In this document: positions 14,082 to 21,507 of the stretch, piece after piece
How the letters are laid out: each line of letters starts with the position of its first letter
Position numbering within the stretch: position 1 is the stretch's first letter
Assembly: GCA_934670175.1 (NCBI GenBank)
Contig: CAKUOX010000021.1
Location: 1 to 36,319 of the forward strand
Direction: 5' to 3'
Source of the DNA: an uncultured Clostridia bacterium
Lineage (GTDB): Bacteria; Bacillota; Clostridia; Christensenellales; Aristaeellaceae
DNA: 36,319 nucleotides
The notes under the pieces: model-generated
Database searches by the model: none
The model's input: the letters and a program-made list of their open reading frames with translations, nothing else
Told to the model about the DNA's origin: nothing
Program-made: the position numbers and the translations under genes

Positions 14082-14990
14082 ATGAAAAAAGCAAGGGGCA
14101 CGCTGCCGCTGTTACTGACGGCGATGATCTGGGGGCTGGCGTTCGTGGCGCAAACCTCGGCGGCGGGCAATATCGGCTCGTTCAGCTTCAATGCCGCGCG
14201 CTCCATCATCGCAGCCATATGCCTGCTGGCGTTAAATGGCTTCAGAAAAATTTCCGGCAAATCGTCAACAGCACCCGCGCCGGCCGTTGACCGCCGTCGA
14301 CTGCTGCGCGGCGGACTGCTCTGTGGCGCGGCGCTGTGCCTTGCGTCGAATTTCCAGCAGTTCGGCATCGCCGCCTATCCGGAGGGCGTGGCGGCGTCCG
14401 GCCGCGCGGGCTTTCTGACCGCCACCTATGTGGTGATGACCGCGCTGTGCGCCGTGGTCGCCGGCAAAAAGCCGCACCCGCTGGTGCTGGCTGGCGGCGT
14501 GCTCTGCATCGGCGGCATGTATCTGCTCTGCGCGCCGAAGGGCATGTCCGGCCTGTATCTGGGCGACGTGCTGGAGCTGATCTGCGCGGTGTGCTTTACG
14601 GCGCAGATCCTGCTGGTGGGCAAATATGCGGATCTGGACGGCGTCAGCCTCTCCTGCGTGCAGTTTGCGGTCTGCGGCGCGCTTTCATTGATCGGCGCGC
14701 TGATATTTGAGGATACGCGCCTGAGCGACCTTGCCGACGCATGGCTGCCCGTGATCTATGCCGGCGTCTTTTCCAGCGGTATCGGCTACACGCTTCAGAT
14801 CATCGGCCAGAAGTATGCCGAGCCGGCCGTCGCTTCCATCATCATGAGCCTGGAATCCGTGTTCGCCGCGCTGGCGGGCTGGCTGATCCTGCATGAGCGG
14901 CTGGGCGGCCAGGAGCTTCTCGGCTGCGCGCTGGTGTTTATCGCGGTGCTGCTGGCGCAAACGCCCGAACTGCTTCGGCGCAGGGCTTAG
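14082..14990 (+). CDS. EamA/DMT-family transporter
   Basis: A 302-aa membrane protein with ten predicted helices in two EamA repeats. The first begins at LPLLLTAMIWGLAFVAQTSA, the second near YLGDVLELICAVCFTAQI and ends with the typical AEPAVASIIMSLESVFAALAGWLILHE. Drug/metabolite transporters of this type usually export amino acids or other metabolites. The ATG at 14082 has AAGGAGG 8 nt upstream; a frame extending further upstream translates the leader. The divergent Lrp-type regulator suggests control by an amino acid. Substrate not known. Confidence 0.9.
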   Translation: MKKARGTLPLLLTAMIWGLAFVAQTSAAGNIGSFSFNAARSIIAAICLLALNGFRKISGKSSTAPAPAVDRRRLLRGGLLCGAALCLASNFQQFGIAAYPEGVAASGRAGFLTATYVVMTALCAVVAGKKPHPLVLAGGVLCIGGMYLLCAPKGMSGLYLGDVLELICAVCFTAQILLVGKYADLDGVSLSCVQFAVCGALSLIGALIFEDTRLSDLADAWLPVIYAGVFSSGIGYTLQIIGQKYAEPAVASIIMSLESVFAALAGWLILHERLGGQELLGCALVFIAVLLAQTPELLRRRA

Positions 14991-14996
14991 CCGCGC

Positions 14997-15026
14997 TTGA
15001 CAAAAGCGGCCTGTGAATGCTACACT
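14997..15026 (+). promoter_or_regulatory. Promoter of the glycerophosphotransferase/LicD pair
   Basis: TTGACA (14997-15002), 18 bp, TACACT (15021-15026), directly after the EamA stop. The start would be near 15033, about 42 nt before the ATG. Confidence 0.6.
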
Positions 15027-15074
15027 TGATGCGGTCTAAAATACTCCAGCGAAATAACGAAGGAACGATCAACT

Positions 15075-16265
15075 ATGCTCACAGGCCTCAAGCGGCTGCT
15101 CAAGCGCTCCAAAAAACTGTATTTAAAGCTCGGCCCGGTGTTCGCGATGTATCGCAACAGCGTCATCTCACTTTCGCGCGGCCTGGGCGGCATCAATTAC
15201 AACGAGGTCGTATTCAGCTCGTTCAATCATCAAGCCTACAATGATAATCCGCGCTACATATCCGAGGCGCTGCACGCGCTGCGCCCGCAGACGGAAATCG
15301 TGTGGCTGTTCGCCTATCCCGAAAACGCAAAAAAATATGATATTCCGGACTATGTGCGCGTGGTGTGCGCCACCTCGGCGCGCGGCATGGCGCATCTCGC
15401 CCGTGCGCGCGTGGTGGTAGACAACTTCAACAAGCGCTTTTATTTGAAGTTTCCCGGCAAAAACCAGATCTACATTCAGACCTGGCACGGCGATCGCGCC
15501 TTCAAAAAGGTCGGCTACGACAATCCCAACGGTCTGAACTGCGGCATTGAGGAAAAGGCCTCGCTGTTCATCTGCGGTTCGGAATACGGCGAGATGCAGA
15601 TCCATTCCGCCTTCCATTATCACGGCGAAATTATGAAGGTGGGCTACCCGCGCAACGATATACTGCTGCGCAACGATCCCGCGGAGGCGCGCGCCATCCG
15701 CCAGAGACTGGGCATAGATGAAGATATGCGCCTGCTGATGTATGCACCCACCTTCCGCGATGTGGATTTCCGCCACAATTGCGTGCAGCGCGCACACTTG
15801 GAGCTGGGGCATGTGCTGGATACGCTGGAGACTGCCACGGGCGCGAGGTGGAAATGCCTCGTGCGCGCGCACTACATGTCCAAGGGCATCGACGCGGCGG
15901 ACGACGCGCGGCTGATCCAGGTCAGTGACTATCCGGAAATGGGCGAGCTGCTGCTGGTCTCCGACGCGCTGATCACGGATTATTCCTCCTGTGCCGGCGA
16001 TTATGTGCTGCTGCGCCGGCCGATCTTCCTCTACCAGGACGATCTGGAGGACTACACCGGCAACAATCGCGCGCTCTATTTCGATATGAAGGATTCGCCC
16101 TACTGGGTAGCGGATACGCCGGAGGCGATGGACGCGCTGATCATGCGCTGCACGCCCGAGGCGGCGCGCGAAAACTGCGACGCCATTCTGAAATTCTACG
16201 GCGAGGCCGAGACTGGCCATGCCGCGCAGTCTGTGGCGCAGTATATCGCGGACAAACTAAAATGA
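15075..16265 (+). CDS. CDP-glycerol glycerophosphotransferase family protein (TagB/TagF-like)
   Basis: A 396-aa GT-B type enzyme of family PF04464, which transfers glycerol phosphate or related units onto wall or capsule polymers at the inner face of the membrane. Marks: IQTWHGDRAFKKVGYD (the conserved HG motif), GYPRNDILL, MYAPTFRD, and DALITDYSS near the C-terminal nucleotide site with RRPIFLYQDDLEDY. The N-terminus is basic and amphipathic (LKRLLKRSKKLYLKLG), suited to membrane contact. AAGGA precedes the ATG. A LicD gene follows after 18 nt. No tagO, tagA or CDP-glycerol synthase is seen nearby, so which polymer it serves is open. Confidence 0.87.
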   Translation: MLTGLKRLLKRSKKLYLKLGPVFAMYRNSVISLSRGLGGINYNEVVFSSFNHQAYNDNPRYISEALHALRPQTEIVWLFAYPENAKKYDIPDYVRVVCATSARGMAHLARARVVVDNFNKRFYLKFPGKNQIYIQTWHGDRAFKKVGYDNPNGLNCGIEEKASLFICGSEYGEMQIHSAFHYHGEIMKVGYPRNDILLRNDPAEARAIRQRLGIDEDMRLLMYAPTFRDVDFRHNCVQRAHLELGHVLDTLETATGARWKCLVRAHYMSKGIDAADDARLIQVSDYPEMGELLLVSDALITDYSSCAGDYVLLRRPIFLYQDDLEDYTGNNRALYFDMKDSPYWVADTPEAMDALIMRCTPEAARENCDAILKFYGEAETGHAAQSVAQYIADKLK

Positions 16266-16283
16266 TCGAGGTGCTTTGTTGAA

Positions 16284-17105
16284 ATGAGCTCTGCCGAACT
16301 CTCCACGCGCGAGGTGCAGCTGCGCTGTCTGGCTGTGCTCAAGGCCTTCGACGCCGTGTGCCGTGAAAACCATCTGAATTATTATCTCTCCGGCGGCACG
16401 CTGCTGGGCGCGATTCGCCATCGGGGCTTTATTCCATGGGATGACGATGTAGACGTGATGATGCCGCGCGCCGACTACATGAGGCTGCTGGATGTGCCGA
16501 TGTCCGACCCGCGCTACGCCATGTTCAGCGCGGAAAAATGCGCGGACTACTGCCGCGCCTGGGCACGCATGACCGATACGCGCACGCGCACGCAGCAGGT
16601 GGGTCTGTTCGACGGCGATACCGATGGGATCTATATCGACATCTTTCCCATCGACGGCATGCCCGCAGGCAAGCTGGCAAGCCGCCTGTTCTTCGCGCGG
16701 CTGCGGCTGCTGGACGTGCTGTGCAAATTTCCGCGCCGCAAGCGCATATCCAGCGTCGAGCGCTGGCGCACGGCCAAGATCCTGCTGCGCGCGCTGCTGG
16801 GCTGGCTGCCGCTGGACACCCATGCGCTGGCGCTGAGGATGAACCGCGTCGCTCAGAAGCAGCCCTACGAAACGCGCGATTTTCGCGGCGTATCCATGAC
16901 CACGCACTACGGCACGCGCGAAAGAATGCCCGCCGAGGTCTTTGACCATGCGGTGGATGTGGAATTTGAAGGGCTAAAACTGCCCGCGCCCTGCGGCTGG
17001 GATTTCTATCTCACCCGCCTCTACGGCGATTACATGCAGCTGCCGCCGGAGCATGCCCGCGCAAGCGAGCATTCGGCAAGCTACGCAAAAACTGCGGAAG
17101 AATAA
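16284..17105 (+). CDS. LicD-family phosphotransferase
   Basis: A 273-aa protein of the LicD/FKTN nucleotidyltransferase-fold family (PF04991), which transfers phosphocholine or similar head groups to cell-surface polysaccharides. The core motif is LSGGTLLGAIRHRGFIPWDD (34-54 region) followed by DVDVMMPR, containing the metal-binding aspartates; IYIDIFPIDG is the third conserved element. It begins 18 nt after the glycerophosphotransferase and a strong terminator follows, so the two genes form one unit that probably decorates one polymer. The substrate could be choline, ribitol or another phosphate ester. Confidence 0.87.
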   Translation: MSSAELSTREVQLRCLAVLKAFDAVCRENHLNYYLSGGTLLGAIRHRGFIPWDDDVDVMMPRADYMRLLDVPMSDPRYAMFSAEKCADYCRAWARMTDTRTRTQQVGLFDGDTDGIYIDIFPIDGMPAGKLASRLFFARLRLLDVLCKFPRRKRISSVERWRTAKILLRALLGWLPLDTHALALRMNRVAQKQPYETRDFRGVSMTTHYGTRERMPAEVFDHAVDVEFEGLKLPAPCGWDFYLTRLYGDYMQLPPEHARASEHSASYAKTAEE

Positions 17106-17140
17106 AGACCATCGCTCCAGGCGGAGACCTAGGACAATAA

Positions 17141-17187
17141 TAAAAGACATGGCTACCAGCTTCGTTTGCTGGCGGCCATGTCTTTTA
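17141..17187 (+). terminator. Bidirectional intrinsic terminator between licD and psuG
   Basis: TAAAAGACATGGC (17141-17153) pairs with GCCATGTCTTTTA (17175-17187), and CAGC/GCTG pair within. The stem starts and ends in A/T runs, so it can work for LicD on the plus strand and for the convergent psuG on the minus strand. Confidence 0.85.
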
Positions 17188-17202
17188 AGGCAGGGGCATG
17201 TA

Positions 17203-18114
17203 TTACAGCGACGCGGCGACCTTCGCGGCCAGCTCGGCGTTGTTGTACACCAGGCGAATGTTGGAGGCCAGGCTGTCGCCGCCGGTGATGTCCTTGATCT
17301 TCGCCAGCAGGAACGGCGTTGTGGCCTTGCCATGGATGCCCTGCGCCTTCGCGTCGGCCAGTGCCTCCTCGATCGCCCTGTTGATCACATCCGGATCCAT
17401 CGAATACTGCTCCGGTATCGGATTGGTCACCAGCATACCGCCGCGCAGGCCCATTTCCAGCTTCGCGCGGAAGGCCGCGGCGACCTCTTCAGGCGTGTCC
17501 AGGCGATAGTCCACGCCGAAGCCGCTCTTGCGGGTATAGAATGCGGGCAGCTCCTCGGTCTGATAGCCGATCACCGGCACGCCCTTGGTCTCAAGGTATT
17601 CCAGCGTAAGTCCCAGATCCAGAATGGACTTTGCGCCCGCGCACACCACCATCACGCCGGTCTGCGCCAGCTCCTCCAGGTCGGCAGAAATATCCATCGT
17701 GACCTCCGCGCCGCGATGCACGCCGCCGATGCCGCCGGTTGCGAACACGCGAATGCCCGCCATTTCGGCAATAATCATCGTCGTAGCGACGGTAGTCGCG
17801 CCGTCCTCGCCGCGCGCCACGAGCACCGGCAGGTCGCGGCGGGAAGCCTTCGTCACGGCATAGCCCTTCTTGCCGAGATAGGTGATCTCTTCCTCGGACA
17901 GGCCCGCCTTCAGGCGGCCGCCGATGATGGCGATCGTGGCCGGCACCGCGCCGTTGTCGCGCACAATTTTTTCTACGTTCAGCGCCGTTTCCACATTCTG
18001 CGGGTATGGCATGCCGTGAGAAATAATGGTGGATTCCAGCGCCACCACGGGCTTACCGCTTTCCAGCGCCGCCTTTACCTCGGGCGCAATATCCAGATAT
18101 GCATTCAACTTCAT
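17203..18114 (-). CDS. psuG: Pseudouridine-5'-phosphate glycosidase
   Basis: A 303-aa enzyme that breaks the C-C glycosidic bond of pseudouridine 5'-phosphate to uracil and ribose 5-phosphate. Family motifs are plain: VALESTIISHGMPYPQN (24-40, Glu27 in the place of the E. coli catalytic Glu), GVHRGAEVTMDISADL (131-146), and CAGAKSILDLGLTLEYLET (158-176, Lys162 as the Schiff-base lysine). Length is normal. AAGGAGG precedes the ATG. It starts 21 nt after the PfkB kinase stop, giving the usual kinase-glycosidase pair. Confidence 0.96.
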   Translation of the reverse strand: MKLNAYLDIAPEVKAALESGKPVVALESTIISHGMPYPQNVETALNVEKIVRDNGAVPATIAIIGGRLKAGLSEEEITYLGKKGYAVTKASRRDLPVLVARGEDGATTVATTMIIAEMAGIRVFATGGIGGVHRGAEVTMDISADLEELAQTGVMVVCAGAKSILDLGLTLEYLETKGVPVIGYQTEELPAFYTRKSGFGVDYRLDTPEEVAAAFRAKLEMGLRGGMLVTNPIPEQYSMDPDVINRAIEEALADAKAQGIHGKATTPFLLAKIKDITGGDSLASNIRLVYNNAELAAKVAASL

Positions 18115-18135
18115 TGTGATCTTCCTCCTTATAGC

Positions 18136-19071
18136 CTACAATTCCTGAATCTCAATTTCGGGCATGCGCGCCCGCACCGCAGCCGCACTCATTTCGGGAC
18201 TCACCGACTCTGCGGCGAGCGCCGCGATGGCCGACGCCGCCATGCCGGCGCGCGCGCACTGCTCCAGCGGCATTTGCTGCGCCTGCGCCCAGGCGACGGC
18301 CGCCGTGAAGGCATCGCCTGCGCCCGTGGCGTTCACGATCTCGCGCACCGGCGCAGCCGCGAGATAGGCTCTTCCCGCCTCGGTACAGAGCGCGCCTTCC
18401 GCCCCGAGCGTCAGATACACGCGCTGCACGCCCAGCTGCATCAATGCCTGCGCCGCGCGCTGGGCGCTGGGCACATCGGTAACGGCAACGCCCGTCAGCG
18501 CTTCCGCCTCACAGCGATTGGGCTTTATGGCGCTCAGCCCTGCGAGCGCGGGCATGAGCCGCCGCGCCTTGACGGCGGAAACCGCGTCCGCGATCAGCGG
18601 CACCCGTATTTCCCGCGCCAGAAACGCCAGCGTCTCGGGCGGAAGGTTGGCCTCCAGAACCACCGCATCCATGGCGTTGATCCAGTCCAGCCTCTCCGCA
18701 AAAAACGCGGGCGTGAGCATGGCCTGAAGCTCCATATCGTTTACGGCCACGCACATGTCGCCGTGCTCGTCGCTGACGAACATGTACACGCAGCTGCGTC
18801 CCTGCGGCGCCACCAGGCAGCAGGACGTACCGATGCCCTTCCTGCGGCAGTCGGCCAGCAGCATCTCGCCGTTAAGGTCGCCGCCCAGCGCGCCCACAAA
18901 TTCCGTTTGCAGGCCGAGCCTTACTGCGTTTTCGGCAATATTGCGCCCAACGCCGCCCGGGCTCAGGCGCACCGTGCCGATATTGGAATCGCGCATGCGC
19001 AGTGCATCGTGCACAAAGCCGCCGATATCCACGTTTGCGCCGCCGATCACCGCGATCCTGTTCTGCGCCAT
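18136..19071 (-). CDS. psuK: PfkB-family kinase, likely pseudouridine kinase
   Basis: A 311-aa ribokinase-fold protein that would phosphorylate pseudouridine at the 5' position, the step before PsuG. N-terminal AVIGGANVDIGG and SPGGVGRNIAEN are the PfkB sugar-site motifs; the ATP and catalytic signature is NATGAGDAFTAAVAW with the catalytic Asp. I chose the ATG at 19071, which starts MAQNRIAVIGG and has GGGAGG 12 nt upstream; an ATG at 19098 in frame has no ribosome site. Adjacency to psuG makes pseudouridine the likely substrate; the sequence alone shows only a PfkB kinase. Confidence 0.88.
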   Translation of the reverse strand: MAQNRIAVIGGANVDIGGFVHDALRMRDSNIGTVRLSPGGVGRNIAENAVRLGLQTEFVGALGGDLNGEMLLADCRRKGIGTSCCLVAPQGRSCVYMFVSDEHGDMCVAVNDMELQAMLTPAFFAERLDWINAMDAVVLEANLPPETLAFLAREIRVPLIADAVSAVKARRLMPALAGLSAIKPNRCEAEALTGVAVTDVPSAQRAAQALMQLGVQRVYLTLGAEGALCTEAGRAYLAAAPVREIVNATGAGDAFTAAVAWAQAQQMPLEQCARAGMAASAIAALAAESVSPEMSAAAVRARMPEIEIQEL

Positions 19072-19114
19072 GCCGCGCCACCGCCTCCCGTCAAGCATAT
19101 CACAAGCCACAGGT

Positions 19115-19143
19115 ATTATAGTCGCAATCCCACGGTAAATCAA
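19115..19143 (-). promoter_or_regulatory. Promoter of psuK-psuG
   Basis: On the minus strand TTGATT (19138-19143), 17 bp, TATAAT (19115-19120). Leader to the ATG is about 37 nt. Confidence 0.65.
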
Positions 19144-19225
19144 GCATGCTTTTTCGCTTTTGCGCGCAGCGGCTGGAAACATTTCGTAATTTTTTGTAAA
19201 TTGTGAAGAAATATGCACCCATAGC

Positions 19226-19254
19226 TTGATTTTGACATATTATTGTAATATAAT
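19226..19254 (+). promoter_or_regulatory. Promoter of the NlpC/P60 gene
   Basis: TTGATT (19226-19231), 17 bp, TATAAT (19249-19254). A TTGACA within the spacer is too close to the -10 box (11 bp) to serve as its -35 box. Confidence 0.6.
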
Positions 19255-19293
19255 AGTCCTTGATACGATATAGTGTTGAAAGCAGGTGGACAA

Positions 19294-20241
19294 ATGAAGC
19301 TATCCGGCGCGGCATGTCGCCGCTTTGCCGCCATCCTGATGATGGTCGCGCTGCTCATTACCTGCCTGACGCCGGCGCTGGCCGCCTCCGTCAAGGCCAA
19401 AATAAATTCCTCCTCGGCGCGGGTCTACAACGTTCCCTCCACCTCGGCAAAGGCCTCGGTGCGCGCCGTAAAGGGCATTCGCGTCAACGTGACCGGCTAT
19501 GCAAACGGTTGGGCGCGCATCAGCTACAACGGCCATACCGGCTACATGCAGAGCAAGTACCTGAATCTGGTCAACCGCGTCAAGGCGTATACCTCCAAAT
19601 CCACGCCGGTGTACAAGCAGGCTTCGTCATCCTCTACGCGGCTGGGCACGCTTTCGACGGCCAGCACAGTCTACGTCGTTGGGCGCAGCGGCTCCTACTT
19701 CCGCGTACAAAATCAGTCCGGCTCCGTGACCGGCTACATCGCCGGCAGCAACCTGAGCAGCAAGAAGCCCTCGACCTCCGGCAGCAGCAACAGCGGCAGC
19801 GCGGGCGACAGCGGCACGAAGGCGCCCAGCTACTCCAGCAGCATGACGACTTCTGAAAAGCTGGATTACGTCATCTACGTCGCCAAGCAGCTGATCGGCC
19901 GTCCCTACAAGCTGAGCGATAATCCGCCCAACAGCTTCAACTGCTCGTCCTTCGTGCAATACTGCATGGGCAAGGCCAGGTTCAGCATGTACGGCACCGC
20001 CGCGACGCAGGCCGCCGATGGACGCTATACCAAGATCACCGATATTTCGGCGCTGAAGAAGGGCGACATCCTCTGCTTCGACACCGACACCACCAACGGC
20101 GAAAATACCTGTGACCACACGGCCATCTACCTTGGCAACAATCAGTTTATCCACGCCTCGTCCGCCAAGGGTTATGTGACGATCACCAGCATGACCAGCT
20201 ATTACAGAAATGCGTTTCTGTGGGCGCGCCGTGTGGGTTGA
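19294..20241 (+). CDS. Secreted SH3-domain NlpC/P60 peptidoglycan endopeptidase
   Basis: A 315-aa exported cell-wall hydrolase. Residues 1-30 are a signal peptide (basic start, hydrophobic core, ALA|A). Two bacterial SH3 domains follow at about 33-93 (VYNVPST, GWARISYNGHTGYM) and 97-153 (VYKQASSSSTRLG, YFRVQNQSGSVTGYI), then a Ser/Gly/Thr linker (155-186) and the NlpC/P60 domain (188-315). Its catalytic residues are Cys217 in NSFNCSSF, His275 in CDHTAIYLG and His287 in FIHASS. Such enzymes cleave stem peptides. The ATG at 19294 has AGGTGG upstream; a TTG seven codons earlier is less likely. It has its own promoter and is followed by a hairpin. Confidence 0.92.
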   Translation: MKLSGAACRRFAAILMMVALLITCLTPALAASVKAKINSSSARVYNVPSTSAKASVRAVKGIRVNVTGYANGWARISYNGHTGYMQSKYLNLVNRVKAYTSKSTPVYKQASSSSTRLGTLSTASTVYVVGRSGSYFRVQNQSGSVTGYIAGSNLSSKKPSTSGSSNSGSAGDSGTKAPSYSSSMTTSEKLDYVIYVAKQLIGRPYKLSDNPPNSFNCSSFVQYCMGKARFSMYGTAATQAADGRYTKITDISALKKGDILCFDTDTTNGENTCDHTAIYLGNNQFIHASSAKGYVTITSMTSYYRNAFLWARRVG

Positions 20242-20258
20242 GGATTAAATCAAGCTCA

Positions 20259-20295
20259 GGGACTGTGAAAAAACGAAAATTTCTTCCGCAGCCCC
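20259..20295 (+). terminator. Hairpin after the NlpC/P60 gene
   Basis: GGGACTGTG (20259-20267) pairs with CGCAGCCCC (20287-20295) with one mismatch and one wobble, loop of 19 nt. It shares the 16-nt motif TGTGAAAAAACGAAAA (20264-20279) with the hairpin at 21404-21436. Position suggests a terminator, though only TTTACC follows. Confidence 0.55.
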
Positions 20296-20350
20296 TTTAC
20301 CAATTTATCTCAAGTGAATAGATGAAAGAAAAAAGCACAACCCCCCTTAC

Positions 20351-20387
20351 CCCCAGAAGGGAGCAATAAAATACTTTATATCTGGGG
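20351..20387 (+). other. Inverted repeat before the ADP-ribosylglycohydrolase gene
   Basis: CCCCAGA (20351-20357) and TCTGGGG (20381-20387) can pair around a 23-nt AT-rich loop, about 45 nt before the start codon. A role in the leader is possible; no clear promoter was found in 20296-20432. Confidence 0.3.
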
Positions 20388-20432
20388 CTAGTTACCATGA
20401 ACAGGAGCAATTTATAGCACAGGAGGGTTACT

Positions 20433-21311
20433 ATGCTTGGAGCAATCGTCGGTGATATTGTAGGCTCTGTTTACGAGTGGCGCAATATCAAAACTAAGGA
20501 GTTTCCCTTATTCCGTGATAAATGTTTTTTCACTGATGATACCGTCATGACCTGCGCCGTTGCGGAGGCTGTCATGAACGGTGGTGAGCGTGATACCTTC
20601 ATCGATGCCATGAAGAAATATGGTCGGATGTATCCTGATGCGGGATACGGCGGCAGATTCGGAGCGTGGATCAACTCCGATGACCGTGAGCCGTACAACA
20701 GCTGTGGAAATGGTTCCGCTATGCGTGTTGCCCCGTGTGCTTGGATCATGAACTGCGGCTTCTGTGCCAGAACCGGAATGTGGCCGTCCAACGGCAGAAA
20801 GATGGCAAAATTATCCGCCGAGGTCACGCATAACCATCCGGAAGGCATCAAGGGCGCGATGGCAACGGCCGATGCGATCTTCATGTGCCGATATTATTTT
20901 GGCGGTTATTGCGGCGACTATGGAAAGCCCATCAATGATGATCCGGCTGAGTGCAAGCGGCGCATCAAGTCACACATCGAAGGCGAGTATGGCTATGACC
21001 TGTCCAAAACGCTGGACGAAATCCGTCCTACATACCGTTTTAACGAGACCTGCCAGGAAACTGTACCGCAAGCTATAATTGCTTTCTTGGAAAGCACAGA
21101 CTTCGAGGACGCCATCCGAAACGCCATCTCACTTGGGGGCGATAGCGACACCCTTGCGGCGATTACGGGCAGCATCGCAGAGGCGGCTTACGGCATTCCT
21201 GACTGGATTAAGGAAAAAACCTATTCCTATTTGGATGAACCGTTAAAAGCAGTTCTTCGGCGCTGGGAAGAGTATATTGCTCCCAACAGACGGAACCCAT
21301 GCGATCTTTAA
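20433..21311 (+). CDS. ADP-ribosylglycohydrolase family protein (DraG-like)
   Basis: A 292-aa protein of the ADP-ribosyl hydrolase family, which removes ADP-ribose from proteins or other targets using two magnesium ions. Metal-binding motifs are visible at both ends: GAIVGDIVGSVYE (3-15), TDDTVMT (34-40), and GGDSDTLAAITGSIAEA (235-251) in the C-terminal part. GNGSAMRVAP is the conserved middle motif. AGGAGG precedes the ATG. GC is about 50-55%, less than in the neighbours, and the gene is bracketed by two related hairpins. No matching ADP-ribosyltransferase or dinitrogenase gene is seen, so the target is unknown; nucleotide metabolism or defence roles are both possible. Confidence 0.9.
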   Translation: MLGAIVGDIVGSVYEWRNIKTKEFPLFRDKCFFTDDTVMTCAVAEAVMNGGERDTFIDAMKKYGRMYPDAGYGGRFGAWINSDDREPYNSCGNGSAMRVAPCAWIMNCGFCARTGMWPSNGRKMAKLSAEVTHNHPEGIKGAMATADAIFMCRYYFGGYCGDYGKPINDDPAECKRRIKSHIEGEYGYDLSKTLDEIRPTYRFNETCQETVPQAIIAFLESTDFEDAIRNAISLGGDSDTLAAITGSIAEAAYGIPDWIKEKTYSYLDEPLKAVLRRWEEYIAPNRRNPCDL

Positions 21312-21403
21312 TTGTTCTGTTGCACTTTTTAACGGTGGAGAAACCTTTTTAATTAAAATATGTTACTTTTCCATAAATATCGACATTGGTTGGTATAAAA
21401 AGA

Positions 21404-21436
21404 GGTTGTGAAAAAACGAAAAAATTTTTCACAGCC
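21404..21436 (-). terminator. Intrinsic terminator at the end of the ABC-F gene (bidirectional)
   Basis: GGTTGTGAAAAA (21404-21415) pairs with TTTTTCACAGCC (21425-21436) around a 9-nt loop. On the minus strand CTCTTTTT follows, as expected for a terminator of the ABC-F gene; it can also serve the plus-strand hydrolase gene. The left arm contains the motif TGTGAAAAAACGAAAA (21407-21422), also present at 20264-20279. Confidence 0.75.
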
Positions 21437-21507
21437 CCTGAGCTTTTAATGTACAAGAATCAAACCTTTGTGCGTCGGCGGAGCCCGTAAGGGAGCGCCG
21501 GCGATTT

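Noticed and set aside
19234..19254. TTGACA/TATAAT as promoter of the NlpC/P60 gene
   Set aside because: The spacing is 11 bp, too short; TTGATT at 17 bp was used instead.
20296..20432. Transposon ends or target-site duplication around the ADP-ribosylglycohydrolase gene
   Set aside because: The flanking motifs are direct, hairpin-forming and next to gene ends. No transposase or terminal inverted repeats are present, so only an observation is recorded.
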